A stretch of DNA of 64,000 nucleotides from contig CAITUP010000075.1 in the NCBI GenBank assembly GCA_903895595.1, forward strand, positions 43,370 through 107,369, read 5' to 3'. Positions 46,312-56,107 of this stretch are shown here, piece by piece. This DNA is from an uncultured Acetobacteraceae bacterium (GTDB lineage Bacteria; Pseudomonadota; Alphaproteobacteria; Acetobacterales; Acetobacteraceae). The first letter of the stretch is position 1. Each line of letters opens with the position of its first letter. The translations under genes and the position numbers were made by a program. The notes under the pieces were generated by a model. That model was not told the origin of the DNA. It saw nothing but the letters and a program-made list of their open reading frames with translations, and ran no database searches.

Positions 46312-49300
46312 TCAGAGGTGAACGAAGTTGTTGTTCGCCAGCGGGACTGTTCCCTGCAACTCGATCTTCATGCTGGCAGAGGTCAGTGCCGAAGAATTGG
46401 CGCTGGTGTTCACATAAACGAACGTGTTGCCACCGCTTGCCTGCCACCCGATCGAGTTGCCGATCAGGCTCGTCGCACCGTTGGGCAGCGCCACGATCTG
46501 ACCGAACTTCGACCCGAGGCCGGTGAAGTCCAACTGATCCACCGAGGCATGGAAGTTGGTGATGATGTCCATCGCTTTCGCGGTGGAGTCGTTGGTCGAA
46601 CTAAACAAGTAGTCGTTGACCCCGCTGCCGCCGGTCATCGTATCGGCGCCGGCACCGCCGACGATCCAGAGATTGCCCGTCATCCCCGCACCGTTGATCG
46701 TGTCGCTGCCGCCGAGATCGTAGATGAACGACGGTGTGGACGGCCCCATCGCGGGCAGCGATGCCAGGTTGATGGTGTTGGTGCCTTTGCCGAGCCCCAC
46801 CACCACGTCCAGCGGCACGGTGGCGGACGATGTGCCCGTCGTCGTGTCGGTCGTTTTCAGCGTCAGGGCGTAAACCTGTCCGCCCGCCGCGCCGGCCGGA
46901 CCCGATGTCCCGGTCGAAAGGACCGCGGTGTTGCCCGCCGCCGCCAAGGTGAAGGACCCCGCACCGGCCCCGCCCAGCGTGTAGGTGTAGTTGTCCGTGG
47001 GCGTCCCGTTGATTTGCGCGATGTTGGCGAGAACCGTTTTCGCCGTCAGCGCGGAGCCGCCTTGCACCTTCGCCAGCGTCGCGGTCGAAGGCGAGGCTGC
47101 GACACTCAGTGCCGGACCGGTGAAAAGCCCCTGAACGACAAGGTTCGCGCTCGCGGGAACCGAGGTGTTCGCGTGCCCATCGGTGACCTGATAATTGAAG
47201 GTCAAGCCGACCGACTTCCCAAGCGCCAGCGACGCGAACTGGCTCGGATCGATGGTGAGCTGGTTGTTCGCCACCGTGAAGGCGATCGGTGTGTTCCAGA
47301 CTCCGGAGGTCACGGTCACGGTCTCGCCCGCCGCCTGGTTCACGCTCAGGACATCCAGATGGTCGATGTCGGTGGCGTTGGCCAACAGGTTGATCACGAT
47401 CGGCGCAGCGCTTTCCAGCACCGTTCCCGCGTTGACCGCCCCGCTGATCACCGGGGCATCGTTCGTGCCGACGACCGTAAAGGTCGCGGTCGCTGGCACA
47501 GATACATGGCCGTCGGAGATGGCGTAGTTCCACACCACCGTCCGGACCTCGCCCTGACTCAGGGTTTGGAAGGCCGCGTCGGCGGGGTTGAACGTGTAGC
47601 CCGAGGCGGTCAGGCGGACACCGTCCGGCAACGTGCCGGGGACCACCGACAACACGTCGGCGGTATCCACGTCGGAGGCCTTCAGCAGCGGGTTGAAGGC
47701 GATCGGCGCGGCGTCCTCGAAGGCCGAGAACGCCTGCGTCCCGGTCACGATCGGTGCGTCGTTGGTGCCGGTCACGTTGAACACCGCGGAAACCGCCGTC
47801 GTGGCGATCCCGTCGGTGACCCCGTAGCCGATGGTCACCTGCTGAACCTCGCCCGCCGCCAGATGCTGATACACGGGATTGGCGGCGTTGAAGGAGAAGG
47901 TGTGCGTGGCCGCGTTATAGGTCACGCCGGCCGGCAGAACCCCCGGCACACCCACCACGGACAAGGTGGTGAACGCATCGGGGTCCGACACGCCCGCCAG
48001 AGCATCCAGGGTCGCGACCGCGCCGTCTTCCAGCACCACGGTGGGCGTCGGGGCCGTGAACACGGGCGCCGAATTGCCGTTGATGGTGGAGGTGGTGCCG
48101 AGCAGGAAGCTCTCCCCGAACCCGTCGCCCGCGGTGGAAGTGGCCATCGCGAGGCTCAGGGACACGTGCAGATTGGCGGTCTGTGCGAAGTCGCCGAGAT
48201 CGAGCACGCTGCCGGTGAAGAACGCGGCGGCATCGGCGGCCGTCGCGAAGGACTGGCTGACGATCGTCACGCCTTCGACCGAAGCGGTGAAGGTCAAGGA
48301 AGAGAAGCCCGCGCCGAGGACCTGATCGCCGGTCAGACCGACAATAAGGTGACCCGCCAGACCGTTGGTGTTCAGCACGAACTGCTCGGTACTGGTCATC
48401 GTCTGTGGGCCGAAGGCGCTGGTCAGGGCAAACCCGCCCTCGGTGCCGAGACCGAGGATGGTTGCCTGTGGGTTCACCGCACCGAGAACCGCCGCGATTG
48501 CCGCGTTCGACGCCAATCCCATCAGCGTCGCCGCGACCGAGGCGTTCGGCAGCCCGCTGGCGTAGGCATAGACGCTGTTGGCGTTGCCGTTCAACACCGG
48601 CGCGTCGCCGGAGAGGTTGGCGGTGCCGATGGCGGTCATCGCACCCGCGCCGGTGGCGCTGGCGCCGGCCGACACGCCGGCAACCAGACCGGCGCCTGAT
48701 GTGGCCGCGGTGGCGCCGAGGGTATCGGTGCCGCCGTAGGCATTGGCTCGGGCGATCGTCTGCTGGCCGTTGGCGGTGCTGGCGGACGCCGTCGCGCTGG
48801 CGGCGCCGTTGGTGACCTTGTCGAACGAACCCAGACCTCCGGTGGCGTTGGCGACGACCGTCGCCGAACCCGCGCCGCCGAGACCCGTCGAGTTGCCGCT
48901 CGCCGCCGCTGTCGCCGCGCCGCCCCCCGCTCGGTTAAAGACACCGGTCACGGGTTCGTTTCCATAACCGCCGCGGCCGCCGGTCGCGGTCGCGTTCACC
49001 GTAATCTGCCCCGAACCGGCGATTGCCGCCGAGGCGTTGCCCGCGCCGCCGACGCCGCCCGCGCCGATGATCGAGGTCGTCGCGCCCGCGCCGCCAGTGG
49101 CGGTGCTGACGGCGGAAATGGCAGACGCTTGCACCGCGTGGACCGAGTCATCGAACGTTATCGACGACGTCGCCGCGCCCGCGTTGCTCGTTGCTGGTGC
49201 GGCGCCGATCCCGTTCGCCCCGCCCGCGCCGCCCTTGGCGATTTGGGTCAGGGTCAACGTTCCGCCTGCCGCCGCGCCGCCAACGGCATCGATCAGTGTG

Positions 49301-52300
49301 GCGTCGCCGCCCTGGCCGCCGGCCGAGACGCGGCCGAAGCCGCCGGCACCGCCGGTCGCGGTGGCCGAGGCGCTGGCGGATTGACCGCTGGCGAATACCG
49401 CGCCGGTGGCAATGGAGGCCGCACCGCCATTACCGGCGATCCCGGTGCTGGTTGTTCCACCCGCACCGCCGGTCGCCGTGGCCGCCGCGCTGGCGCTGTC
49501 TGTTGCCGAGGAAGACACGGCCGAAGCCGCCGTCACCGTCGCCGCGCCCCCGTTCGCGCCGTCCCCGACGCCCGGGGCCACGCCGCCCGTGTTCACACTG
49601 CCACCCGCACCGCCCGTGGCGGAGACAATGGCAGAGACAGCATGCGCGCCGTTCAGCACCGCACCCGCCGTGGCGGTTCCCGCGGCCCCGCCGGAGCCGA
49701 TACCGCCGGCAAAGCCACCGTTACCGCCCGTCGCGGTGCTTCTGCCCGACATCGCGCTCGCCTGTGTGTCGGCGACCGTGAGGAGGGAGGACGAGTCGCC
49801 GCCGACGCCGGCAATGCCGTTGCCGGTGTAGCCGCCCGCACCGCCGGTCGAGATTTGGGTCAGGCTCAAGGTGCCGCCGTTGGCGGTGCCTGTCACGGCG
49901 TTGGTCATGACGCTGGACCCGCCGGCGCCGCCGTTCGCGCCGACCGTACCGGCACCGCCCGCACCGCCGGTCTGAATGCCGGTGAGGCTGACCGAGTGGC
50001 CGCTGGCCGTGACACCCGACAGAACGGCCGCGCCCCCGGCGCCGCCGGTACCGGTCACACTCGCCTGTCCGCCGTTGCCGCCGATGGCGGTGGCATTCAC
50101 CGTGACCGCCTGGGTGGCGGAAGATGAGAATGCCGAAGCACCGGTGACTGTCGCCGAACCGCCGACGCCGCCGCTGCCGATCCCGGGCGACCGGATATAG
50201 CCGCCGCTGCCGCCTTGCACCGTGGCGTTGGCGGATACCGCCCCCGTGCCGGTCAGGCCGATAAATGCCTGCGCCGCACCGCCGGCCGCGCCGCCCAAGG
50301 TGCCCGCGCCGCCAAGTCCGCCAAACGCCGAGGTGATCCCGGACACCGCACTGGCCAGCGTATCGTCAACCGACAACGTGGAGCTGGCGTCACCGCCGAC
50401 GGCCGCCAAGCCGCCGACGCTGATACCGCCACGGCCACCGGTGGCGGTCTGCTGCAGGGTCAGCTTGCCGCCATTCGCGATACCGCTGGCAGCGTTCGTC
50501 AGACTGCTCGATACCGCCGCGCCGCCATCGGCGTTCCCGGCACCGAAACCGCCGGACCCGCCGGCCTGGGAAACGATGGCGGTGGCGGAAAAACCACTCG
50601 CGAAGGCCGTAATAGTGCCGACCGCGCCACCCGCGCCGCCGGCATGCCCGCCACCCGTTCCGGTGCCGCCCGAGCCGCCAGCCTGGCTGGCGACGGCGGT
50701 CGCGATTGCCCCGGGCACCACGGCGGCCGTTGCTGTCGCGTTGGTGCCACCGGCCGCGCCACCGGCCCCGCCATTGCCGGCCGCGCTGGAGCCGCCAAAG
50801 CCGCCCTGCACATTCGCCGTAGCGCTGGTCGTGCCCGCTCCAGTCACCGGAGCGGCGGTCGCTGTCGCATTGGTGCGACTGACCGAGCCGCCAATGCCGG
50901 CATTGCCTGCTGTGCTGAAGCCGCCAAAGCCGCCCTGCACATTCGCCGTCGCGCTGGTCGTGCCCGCCCCGGACACGCGTATCGCCTGCGCCGTGGTATC
51001 GGTTGCCGCGGCACCCGTGCCGCCCGCACCGCTGACCGCCGACCCGCCGCTGCCACCCGCGGCGGTCGCCGAGGCGGAAACGGTCGTGAAGGTTCCGCCG
51101 CCCGTCGCCCTGGCGAGCGTTGCGCCCGACGCACCGCCCAGACCGCCCGCACCCGTGCCGGAAGCGCTGCCGCCCGTGCCGCCGGCTGCCGAGGATGACG
51201 CGCTGACGGACGCGACGCCGGTCATGATCGCCGTCGCCGCCGCCGTGCCGCCATTCTGCCCGTCGAACGCTCCGCCCGACCCACCGCCATTGCCCGCTCG
51301 GGCGGTCGAACTGCCGCTGACGCTGGAGGCTTGAACCGGGTTGGCCGTCGTATCGTCGAAATTCAGGTCGGAACGACTATTGCCGGCCATGCCGCCCAAC
51401 GCGTTGGCGCTGAATCCGCCGGAGCCGCCTTGCGCGGCCTGCCCGAGGCTCAAAGAGCCTCCGTTGGTCCGGCCGGCAACCGCGTTCGTCAGGATGCTGT
51501 CGATACCCGCGCCGCCGCTGGCGGACCCGAGGCCCGCACCGCCGCTGCCACCGGTTTGAGCCGCCGAGGCGGAAACCGAACCGCCATACCCGGACACCGT
51601 ACCGGGCGCGATTGTGGCAACGCCACCGGCACCGCCCGTGCCTGATACCGTCGCCGTTCCGCCTTGGCCGCCCGTGGCCGTGCCCCGGACTCCGGCAAAT
51701 CCTTGCGGTGCGACCGTGGCCGAACTCGGGACGATCGTGGCCGTACCGCCCGCGCCACCGCCCGTCGCACCCGCGCCGCCGGTTCCGCCGGTTGCGTAGG
51801 CGTGCGCGCCGATGCTCCCGATCGCGGTCTGGTTGACGAAGGCCGATGCCGTGCCGCCGGCAGCACCGACGGAGGAGGACCCGCCGCCTGTTCCGCCAAA
51901 CGCCGTGCTGTTCGCCTGAGAATAGGAGGCGGTAGTACTGGTATCGACGGTCAGCGCGGAGATCGCGTTGCCGGCCGCACCAGCCGCGCCGCCATTGCTG
52001 TAGCCGCCCGCACCGCCGGCCGCCGTTTGCGATAGAATAAGGAACCCGCTGGTCGCCACGCCGGTCACGGCGTTGGTGGTGGTGATGGTGGCGCCCGCGC
52101 CGCCATTGGCACCGGCATTGCCGCGTCCGCCTGTGCCGCCGGTCTGGATCACGGTCGACCGGGCATAACCATCGCGGGCATAGGCCGTGCTGCCGGTGAC
52201 CACGCCGCCGATGCCGCCGGATTGCCCGACGCCGTTGCCGGCGCCGCCGGTGCCGCCAGCCGCGACGACCGTCGAGGTCGCACCATGGGTGATCCCGGCC

Positions 52301-53460
52301 GCGGCGACCACCGACGCGCTGGATCCAACGACCGCGCCGCCGGCACCGCCGCTCGCATTGCCGACACCCGCGCCGCCGATCCCGCCCGTGGCGATCGCCG
52401 TCCCGCCGATGATCTCATCCCCGTCGCTGAGCAGGACGATGTTCGCCTGAGCCGTGCCGCCGGTTCCCCCCGTGGCCGGCCCGTTCGCCGCGCCGCCTGC
52501 GCCGCCGGTTGCCGCGACCGATCCATTCACCGGATGGACGCCATGCAGGTTCAGTGATGCGACCGCCGCGCCGCCCGTGGCGCCATCCGTCGTGCCGTTG
52601 CCGGCGCCGCCCGTGCCGCCGGTCGCGGTGCTGTTGCCGCCGAGATTGCGCGTGATTCGCGCGTTCAGCGTGTCGTCGAACGTCAGGGCGGACGTCGCCG
52701 CGCCGCCGACTCCCGCGACCCCACCCGTGCTGGCGCCGCCGTTACCGCCGGTCGCTGCCTGTGAGACATTGATGAAGGTCGTGCCGTTTTTCACCAGGGT
52801 CGAAGCGCTGACCGCGTTGGTCAGAACGGTGCTCGCGCCGGCACCGCCGTTGGCACCGCCCAGTCCCGCACCGCCGTCGCCGCCGGTCGCCGAGGCGTTG
52901 GCCTGGATGAAACCCGCCACGCCGGCCGCGGTCGAGGTGCCGATGGTCGCGATTCCGCCCGCGCCGCCGCTATAGCCAACACCGTAACCGGTGCCGCCGT
53001 TACCGCCGACCGCGACGGCGAAGGTTGAGGCAGATCCGCCGACATTGGACGCGGTTGCCGTGGCCGATGCCGCGCCGCCCGCGCCACCGTTCCCGCCCGC
53101 GCCGGAGGTAGCGGTGCCGGCATTGCCGGGCCTACCCGCCGCGCCACCCGCGCCGCCGGTCGCGGTGGCCGAACTGTTGGCGGTCGGGGTGCTCAGGATG
53201 GCGTTCGTGGCAGCGATGGCCGCGCCACCGTTTCCGCCTGCGCCGGCCGCGCTGCCGATGCCATCGGGGTTGTCGGCGCCGTTGCCGCCATTGCCGCCGG
53301 CGCCGCCGGTCGCTTCCTCGGACCCGATCGCGTTTACGGTGCTGTTGTTCGGCGCGGGGGTCGAATCGCCGCCGGCGCTGCCGGCGGTCCCGGCGATTGC
53401 CGGGTCGAAGCTGTCGATACCGGCAAGTCCGTTCGTGCCCGTGTTCGTGATGTCGGCCAT
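46312..53460 (-). CDS. Giant Gly/Ala-rich secreted repeat protein with VCBS-like and RTX-type C-terminal domains
   Basis: One uninterrupted frame encodes 2,382 residues from an ATG with AGGAACG upstream. Residues about 40-1610 are Gly/Ala-rich (endless GGAGG-type motifs), resembling mycobacterial PE_PGRS by composition only. Within them a module opening TNAV-x-GG-L-L-Q is repeated six times. Residues 1617-1790 are a distinct domain. Three VCBS/cadherin-like domains (about 1794-2110) carry NDAP and EDGA-type motifs. The C terminus has VGGAGADTMTGGSG (RTX-like calcium motif, about 2268-2282). No N-terminal signal is present, so type I secretion through a C-terminal signal is inferred. It is likely a surface adhesin or matrix protein. 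Confidence 0.9.
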   Translation of the reverse strand: MADITNTGTNGLAGIDSFDPAIAGTAGSAGGDSTPAPNNSTVNAIGSEEATGGAGGNGGNGADNPDGIGSAAGAGGNGGAAIAATNAILSTPTANSSATATGGAGGAAGRPGNAGTATSGAGGNGGAGGAASATATASNVGGSASTFAVAVGGNGGTGYGVGYSGGAGGIATIGTSTAAGVAGFIQANASATGGDGGAGLGGANGGAGASTVLTNAVSASTLVKNGTTFINVSQAATGGNGGASTGGVAGVGGAATSALTFDDTLNARITRNLGGNSTATGGTGGAGNGTTDGATGGAAVASLNLHGVHPVNGSVAATGGAGGAANGPATGGTGGTAQANIVLLSDGDEIIGGTAIATGGIGGAGVGNASGGAGGAVVGSSASVVAAAGITHGATSTVVAAGGTGGAGNGVGQSGGIGGVVTGSTAYARDGYARSTVIQTGGTGGRGNAGANGGAGATITTTNAVTGVATSGFLILSQTAAGGAGGYSNGGAAGAAGNAISALTVDTSTTASYSQANSTAFGGTGGGSSSVGAAGGTASAFVNQTAIGSIGAHAYATGGTGGAGATGGGAGGTATIVPSSATVAPQGFAGVRGTATGGQGGTATVSGTGGAGGVATIAPGTVSGYGGSVSASAAQTGGSGGAGLGSASGGAGIDSILTNAVAGRTNGGSLSLGQAAQGGSGGFSANALGGMAGNSRSDLNFDDTTANPVQASSVSGSSTARAGNGGGSGGAFDGQNGGTAAATAIMTGVASVSASSSAAGGTGGSASGTGAGGLGGASGATLARATGGGTFTTVSASATAAGGSGGSAVSGAGGTGAAATDTTAQAIRVSGAGTTSATANVQGGFGGFSTAGNAGIGGSVSRTNATATAAPVTGAGTTSATANVQGGFGGSSAAGNGGAGGAAGGTNATATAAVVPGAIATAVASQAGGSGGTGTGGGHAGGAGGAVGTITAFASGFSATAIVSQAGGSGGFGAGNADGGAAVSSSLTNAASGIANGGKLTLQQTATGGRGGISVGGLAAVGGDASSTLSVDDTLASAVSGITSAFGGLGGAGTLGGAAGGAAQAFIGLTGTGAVSANATVQGGSGGYIRSPGIGSGGVGGSATVTGASAFSSSATQAVTVNATAIGGNGGQASVTGTGGAGGAAVLSGVTASGHSVSLTGIQTGGAGGAGTVGANGGAGGSSVMTNAVTGTANGGTLSLTQISTGGAGGYTGNGIAGVGGDSSSLLTVADTQASAMSGRSTATGGNGGFAGGIGSGGAAGTATAGAVLNGAHAVSAIVSATGGAGGSVNTGGVAPGVGDGANGGAATVTAASAVSSSATDSASAAATATGGAGGTTSTGIAGNGGAASIATGAVFASGQSASASATATGGAGGFGRVSAGGQGGDATLIDAVGGAAAGGTLTLTQIAKGGAGGANGIGAAPATSNAGAATSSITFDDSVHAVQASAISAVSTATGGAGATTSIIGAGGVGGAGNASAAIAGSGQITVNATATGGRGGYGNEPVTGVFNRAGGGAATAAASGNSTGLGGAGSATVVANATGGLGSFDKVTNGAASATASASTANGQQTIARANAYGGTDTLGATAATSGAGLVAGVSAGASATGAGAMTAIGTANLSGDAPVLNGNANSVYAYASGLPNASVAATLMGLASNAAIAAVLGAVNPQATILGLGTEGGFALTSAFGPQTMTSTEQFVLNTNGLAGHLIVGLTGDQVLGAGFSSLTFTASVEGVTIVSQSFATAADAAAFFTGSVLDLGDFAQTANLHVSLSLAMATSTAGDGFGESFLLGTTSTINGNSAPVFTAPTPTVVLEDGAVATLDALAGVSDPDAFTTLSVVGVPGVLPAGVTYNAATHTFSFNAANPVYQHLAAGEVQQVTIGYGVTDGIATTAVSAVFNVTGTNDAPIVTGTQAFSAFEDAAPIAFNPLLKASDVDTADVLSVVPGTLPDGVRLTASGYTFNPADAAFQTLSQGEVRTVVWNYAISDGHVSVPATATFTVVGTNDAPVISGAVNAGTVLESAAPIVINLLANATDIDHLDVLSVNQAAGETVTVTSGVWNTPIAFTVANNQLTIDPSQFASLALGKSVGLTFNYQVTDGHANTSVPASANLVVQGLFTGPALSVAASPSTATLAKVQGGSALTAKTVLANIAQINGTPTDNYTYTLGGAGAGSFTLAAAGNTAVLSTGTSGPAGAAGGQVYALTLKTTDTTTGTSSATVPLDVVVGLGKGTNTINLASLPAMGPSTPSFIYDLGGSDTINGAGMTGNLWIVGGAGADTMTGGSGVNDYLFSSTNDSTAKAMDIITNFHASVDQLDFTGLGSKFGQIVALPNGATSLIGNSIGWQASGGNTFVYVNTSANSSALTSASMKIELQGTVPLANNNFVHL

Positions 53461-53878
53461 GGTTTTCGTTCCTGTACGCTATATGTATGGGGTGGACGGA
53501 GACAAACGATCCCCGATCCGTTCGGGGGGAAGACGCCCGACACGCACCGAACAATCCATCGGTTTATTTTTCTCGATTTCGGGAATAAATTTATGAAGGT
53601 GGGTTTTACTGAATCTACACTACAATATCACAATTAATTGAGCGTCGATTTCGAAAATAGTTCCATTATTGATACACAGCGAGGACAAAAGGGGCGGAAA
53701 ATACCTGATTCTGGCCTACAACCGAGCGCACGCTTTGGTAAAATTCTGGACATTCACGTTTTCGCTACTGGCCTTCATTCACCTCTCGAATTGGGTCGCC
53801 GGCGGTTCTTCTGCTTGTCAGGTCGCTCGGGTTTGTGCGAAGGCGCGATCCTGCATTGCAACCCAAAAGGGCCATCCC
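53461..53878. promoter_or_regulatory. AT-rich intergenic region upstream of the giant gene and the sulfotransferase
   Basis: These 418 bp hold no gene I can support; the open frames here are not protein-like. Bases 53571-53700 form an AT island with two perfect palindromes (ATAAATTTAT at 53585-53594 and CAATTAATTG at 53631-53640). It probably contains the promoter of the giant gene and may bind a silencer-type protein. Confidence 0.5.
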
Positions 53879-54706
53879 ATGGACAACGGTATCCATTTCA
53901 TTTCGGGCCTGCCGCGCTCCGGCAGCACCCTGCTGGCCGGTATTCTGCGCCAAAACCCTCGGTTTCACGCGGGCATGACCAGCCCAGTCGGCAGTATGTA
54001 CATGGCGCTCGAGGCCGCGATGAGCCGCCGCAACGAGACTGCTGTTTTCATTTCCGATGAACAGCGCCGCGATGTGCTGAAGGGATTGTTCGCCAATTTC
54101 TATGAATTGACCCACCGATTTAAAACCGTATTCGACACAAACCGTGCGTGGTGCACGAAATTACCTGCGCTAAGCCAACTATTCCCGGCCGCCAAAATTA
54201 TTTGTTGCGTGCGGGATATCGGCTGGATCATGGATTCGGTGGAACGCCTGGTACGCCGGAATGCGTTCGAATTGTCGGGCATGTTCGGCTTCGAACCGGG
54301 CGGCACGGTCTATACCCGAGTCAATCGCCTCTCCAGCGGCGAAGGGCTGGTGGGTTACGCGCTCGATGCCCTGCGGGAGGCGTTTTTCGGAGAAGAGGCG
54401 GGGAAGCTGATCCTGGTCGAGTACGAGGCATTGACGCGCGCACCGGCCGACACGATGCGACTGCTTTACACCATGCTGAACGAACCGCATTTCGATCACG
54501 ACTTCGACAACGTCGACTACCAAGCCGAGGATTTCGATCTCGCGCTCGGTGCCCGCGGCCTGCACACGGTGCGTCGGCGGGTGGAGTGGGTGGAGCGGCC
54601 GACCGTCCTGCCACCGGCGCTGTTCGAGCGGTTCATGGGGGACATGTTCTGGCGCGATCCCGAGGCGCTGGCGCGGAACGTGCCGGTCATACGGTTCGTG
54701 CCCTGA
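53879..54706 (+). CDS. Sulfotransferase family protein
   Basis: The 275-residue protein starts at the ATG at 53879 with AAAAGGG upstream; the frame opens earlier only as noise. FISGLPRSGSTLLAGIL carries the 5'-phosphosulfate loop PRSGST (12-17) of PAPS-dependent sulfotransferases. CCVRDIGWIMDSVERLVRRN fits the 3'-phosphate-binding block. The acceptor could be a glycan or protein. It sits downstream of the divergent promoter of the giant surface protein, but any connection is inference. Confidence 0.85.
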   Translation: MDNGIHFISGLPRSGSTLLAGILRQNPRFHAGMTSPVGSMYMALEAAMSRRNETAVFISDEQRRDVLKGLFANFYELTHRFKTVFDTNRAWCTKLPALSQLFPAAKIICCVRDIGWIMDSVERLVRRNAFELSGMFGFEPGGTVYTRVNRLSSGEGLVGYALDALREAFFGEEAGKLILVEYEALTRAPADTMRLLYTMLNEPHFDHDFDNVDYQAEDFDLALGARGLHTVRRRVEWVERPTVLPPALFERFMGDMFWRDPEALARNVPVIRFVP

Positions 54707-54728
54707 CCGGGTAGGCTACGGCGCTTTT

Positions 54729-54756
54729 CCGGCGTATACTCACCGGTAGCAAGCGA
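54729..54756. repeat. 28-bp repeat, copy 2
   Basis: This matches 46261-46288 at 27 of 28 positions but lacks the left arm of the hairpin seen there. It ends directly before the GGAG ribosome site of the monooxygenase gene. Confidence 0.75.
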
Positions 54757-54769
54757 CGGAGTGAAACGA

Positions 54770-56107
54770 ATGCGCCAAATGACGATGGTGGGCTTCCTGC
54801 AGGCCCAGAATTGCACGACCCTGGCCAGCGCTTGGCGCCACCCGGACGCGCGCACCGATTTCACCACCGCCGCCTATTTCCAGCACATTGGTCAGGTCCT
54901 GGAAGCCGGCAAATTCCAGATGGGCTTCTTCGACGACCGATTGGCGATGCCTGACCTGTATGGCGGCAACCCGGCCGAGGTCGTGGCCAACGGCGTACGC
55001 GTCGTGAAGATGGACCCTTTCGCCTGCCTGATGGCGATGGGCTTCGGGACCAAGCATCTGGGCATCGGCTCCACTGCCTCCACCACCTATTACGAGCCGT
55101 TCGACGTCGCCCGCCGCTTGCAGACGACGGACCTGATGATCGGCGGCCGCGCGGCGTGGAACGTGGTGACGTCGGTGAACGACGGGGAGGCGCTGAACAT
55201 GGGCCGCGACGTGCACATGGAGCACGACGCCCGTTACGACCGCGCCGATGAGTTCATGGAAATCGTGCTGAACTGCTGGGACAGTTGGGAAGACGACGCG
55301 CTGGTCGTGGACAAAAAGTCCGGCTTGTTCGCGCACCCCGAGAAGGTTCACCGGCAGGAATACAAGGGCAAATACCTGAAGACCTCCGGCACGTTCACGG
55401 TCCCGAGGTCGCCGCAGGGGCATCCGGTGGTGATCCAGGCCGGGTCCTCGCCGCGCGGTAAGATTTTCTCGGCGCGCTGGGCGGAAACGGTGTTCGTCGC
55501 CTACCACGATATCGAGGACGGCAAGCGCCAGTACAAGGAATTCAAGGACGCCATCGCCGGCCACGGGCGCAACCCCGACAACGTGACGGTGAACACCATC
55601 GCCTACCCGGTAGTGGCGGAAACCCGGTCGGAAGCCGAAGACAAAATGGCGCTGATCGAGTCCCTGTATAAAGAGGTCGACGGTCTGTCCCTTCTGTCGG
55701 AAGCGCTGAACTTCGACTTCAAGACCAAGGGCATGGACGAAGCGTTCTCGCCCGAGGAATTGGAAGGCATGTCCGGCATGCACGCGATGCGCAATCGCGT
55801 CATGCAGCAGATCGGCCGCAACCCAACCGTGCGAGACTTCCTGAACGTCACCCGCCGAGGCCGCACCCACAACGCCGTGGTCGGCAGCGCCAAGGACATC
55901 GCCGACCGGCTGGAGCAATGGTTCACCGAACGCGCCTGCGACGGCTTCGTCATCGCCGGCACCCACACGCCGGGCACGTTCGAGGATTTCGTGAAGTTCG
56001 TGGTGCCCGAACTGCAACGTCGTGGCGTCTACCAGAAGGAATACAAGGGCACGACGCTGCGGGAAAACCTCGGCCTCGGGCTGCCGGAGCGGGGGTGGTG
56101 GAAGTAG
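54770..56107 (+). CDS. LLM-class flavin-dependent monooxygenase (NtaA/SnaA/DmoA-like)
   Basis: The 445-residue protein is of the long NtaA-type luciferase-like class. I use the ATG at 54770 because GGAG lies eight bases upstream; a GTG at 54761 is in frame. NVVTSVNDGEALNMG, the ERYDRADE-like DARYDRADEFMEI and VIQAGSSPRGK are family blocks. Such enzymes use reduced FMN from a separate reductase to oxidise chelators, sulfides or sulfonates; the substrate is unknown. Its stop codon lies in a perfect 24-bp palindrome shared with the convergent small gene. Confidence 0.9.
   Translation: MRQMTMVGFLQAQNCTTLASAWRHPDARTDFTTAAYFQHIGQVLEAGKFQMGFFDDRLAMPDLYGGNPAEVVANGVRVVKMDPFACLMAMGFGTKHLGIGSTASTTYYEPFDVARRLQTTDLMIGGRAAWNVVTSVNDGEALNMGRDVHMEHDARYDRADEFMEIVLNCWDSWEDDALVVDKKSGLFAHPEKVHRQEYKGKYLKTSGTFTVPRSPQGHPVVIQAGSSPRGKIFSARWAETVFVAYHDIEDGKRQYKEFKDAIAGHGRNPDNVTVNTIAYPVVAETRSEAEDKMALIESLYKEVDGLSLLSEALNFDFKTKGMDEAFSPEELEGMSGMHAMRNRVMQQIGRNPTVRDFLNVTRRGRTHNAVVGSAKDIADRLEQWFTERACDGFVIAGTHTPGTFEDFVKFVVPELQRRGVYQKEYKGTTLRENLGLGLPERGWWK

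Noticed and set aside
46288..48699. 803-codon open frame on the plus strand opposite the giant gene, and several others to 52975
   Set aside because: They are antisense to a Gly/Ala-rich gene whose GC-rich codons leave few stops; the translations are Arg/Gly/Ala-rich with no domain.
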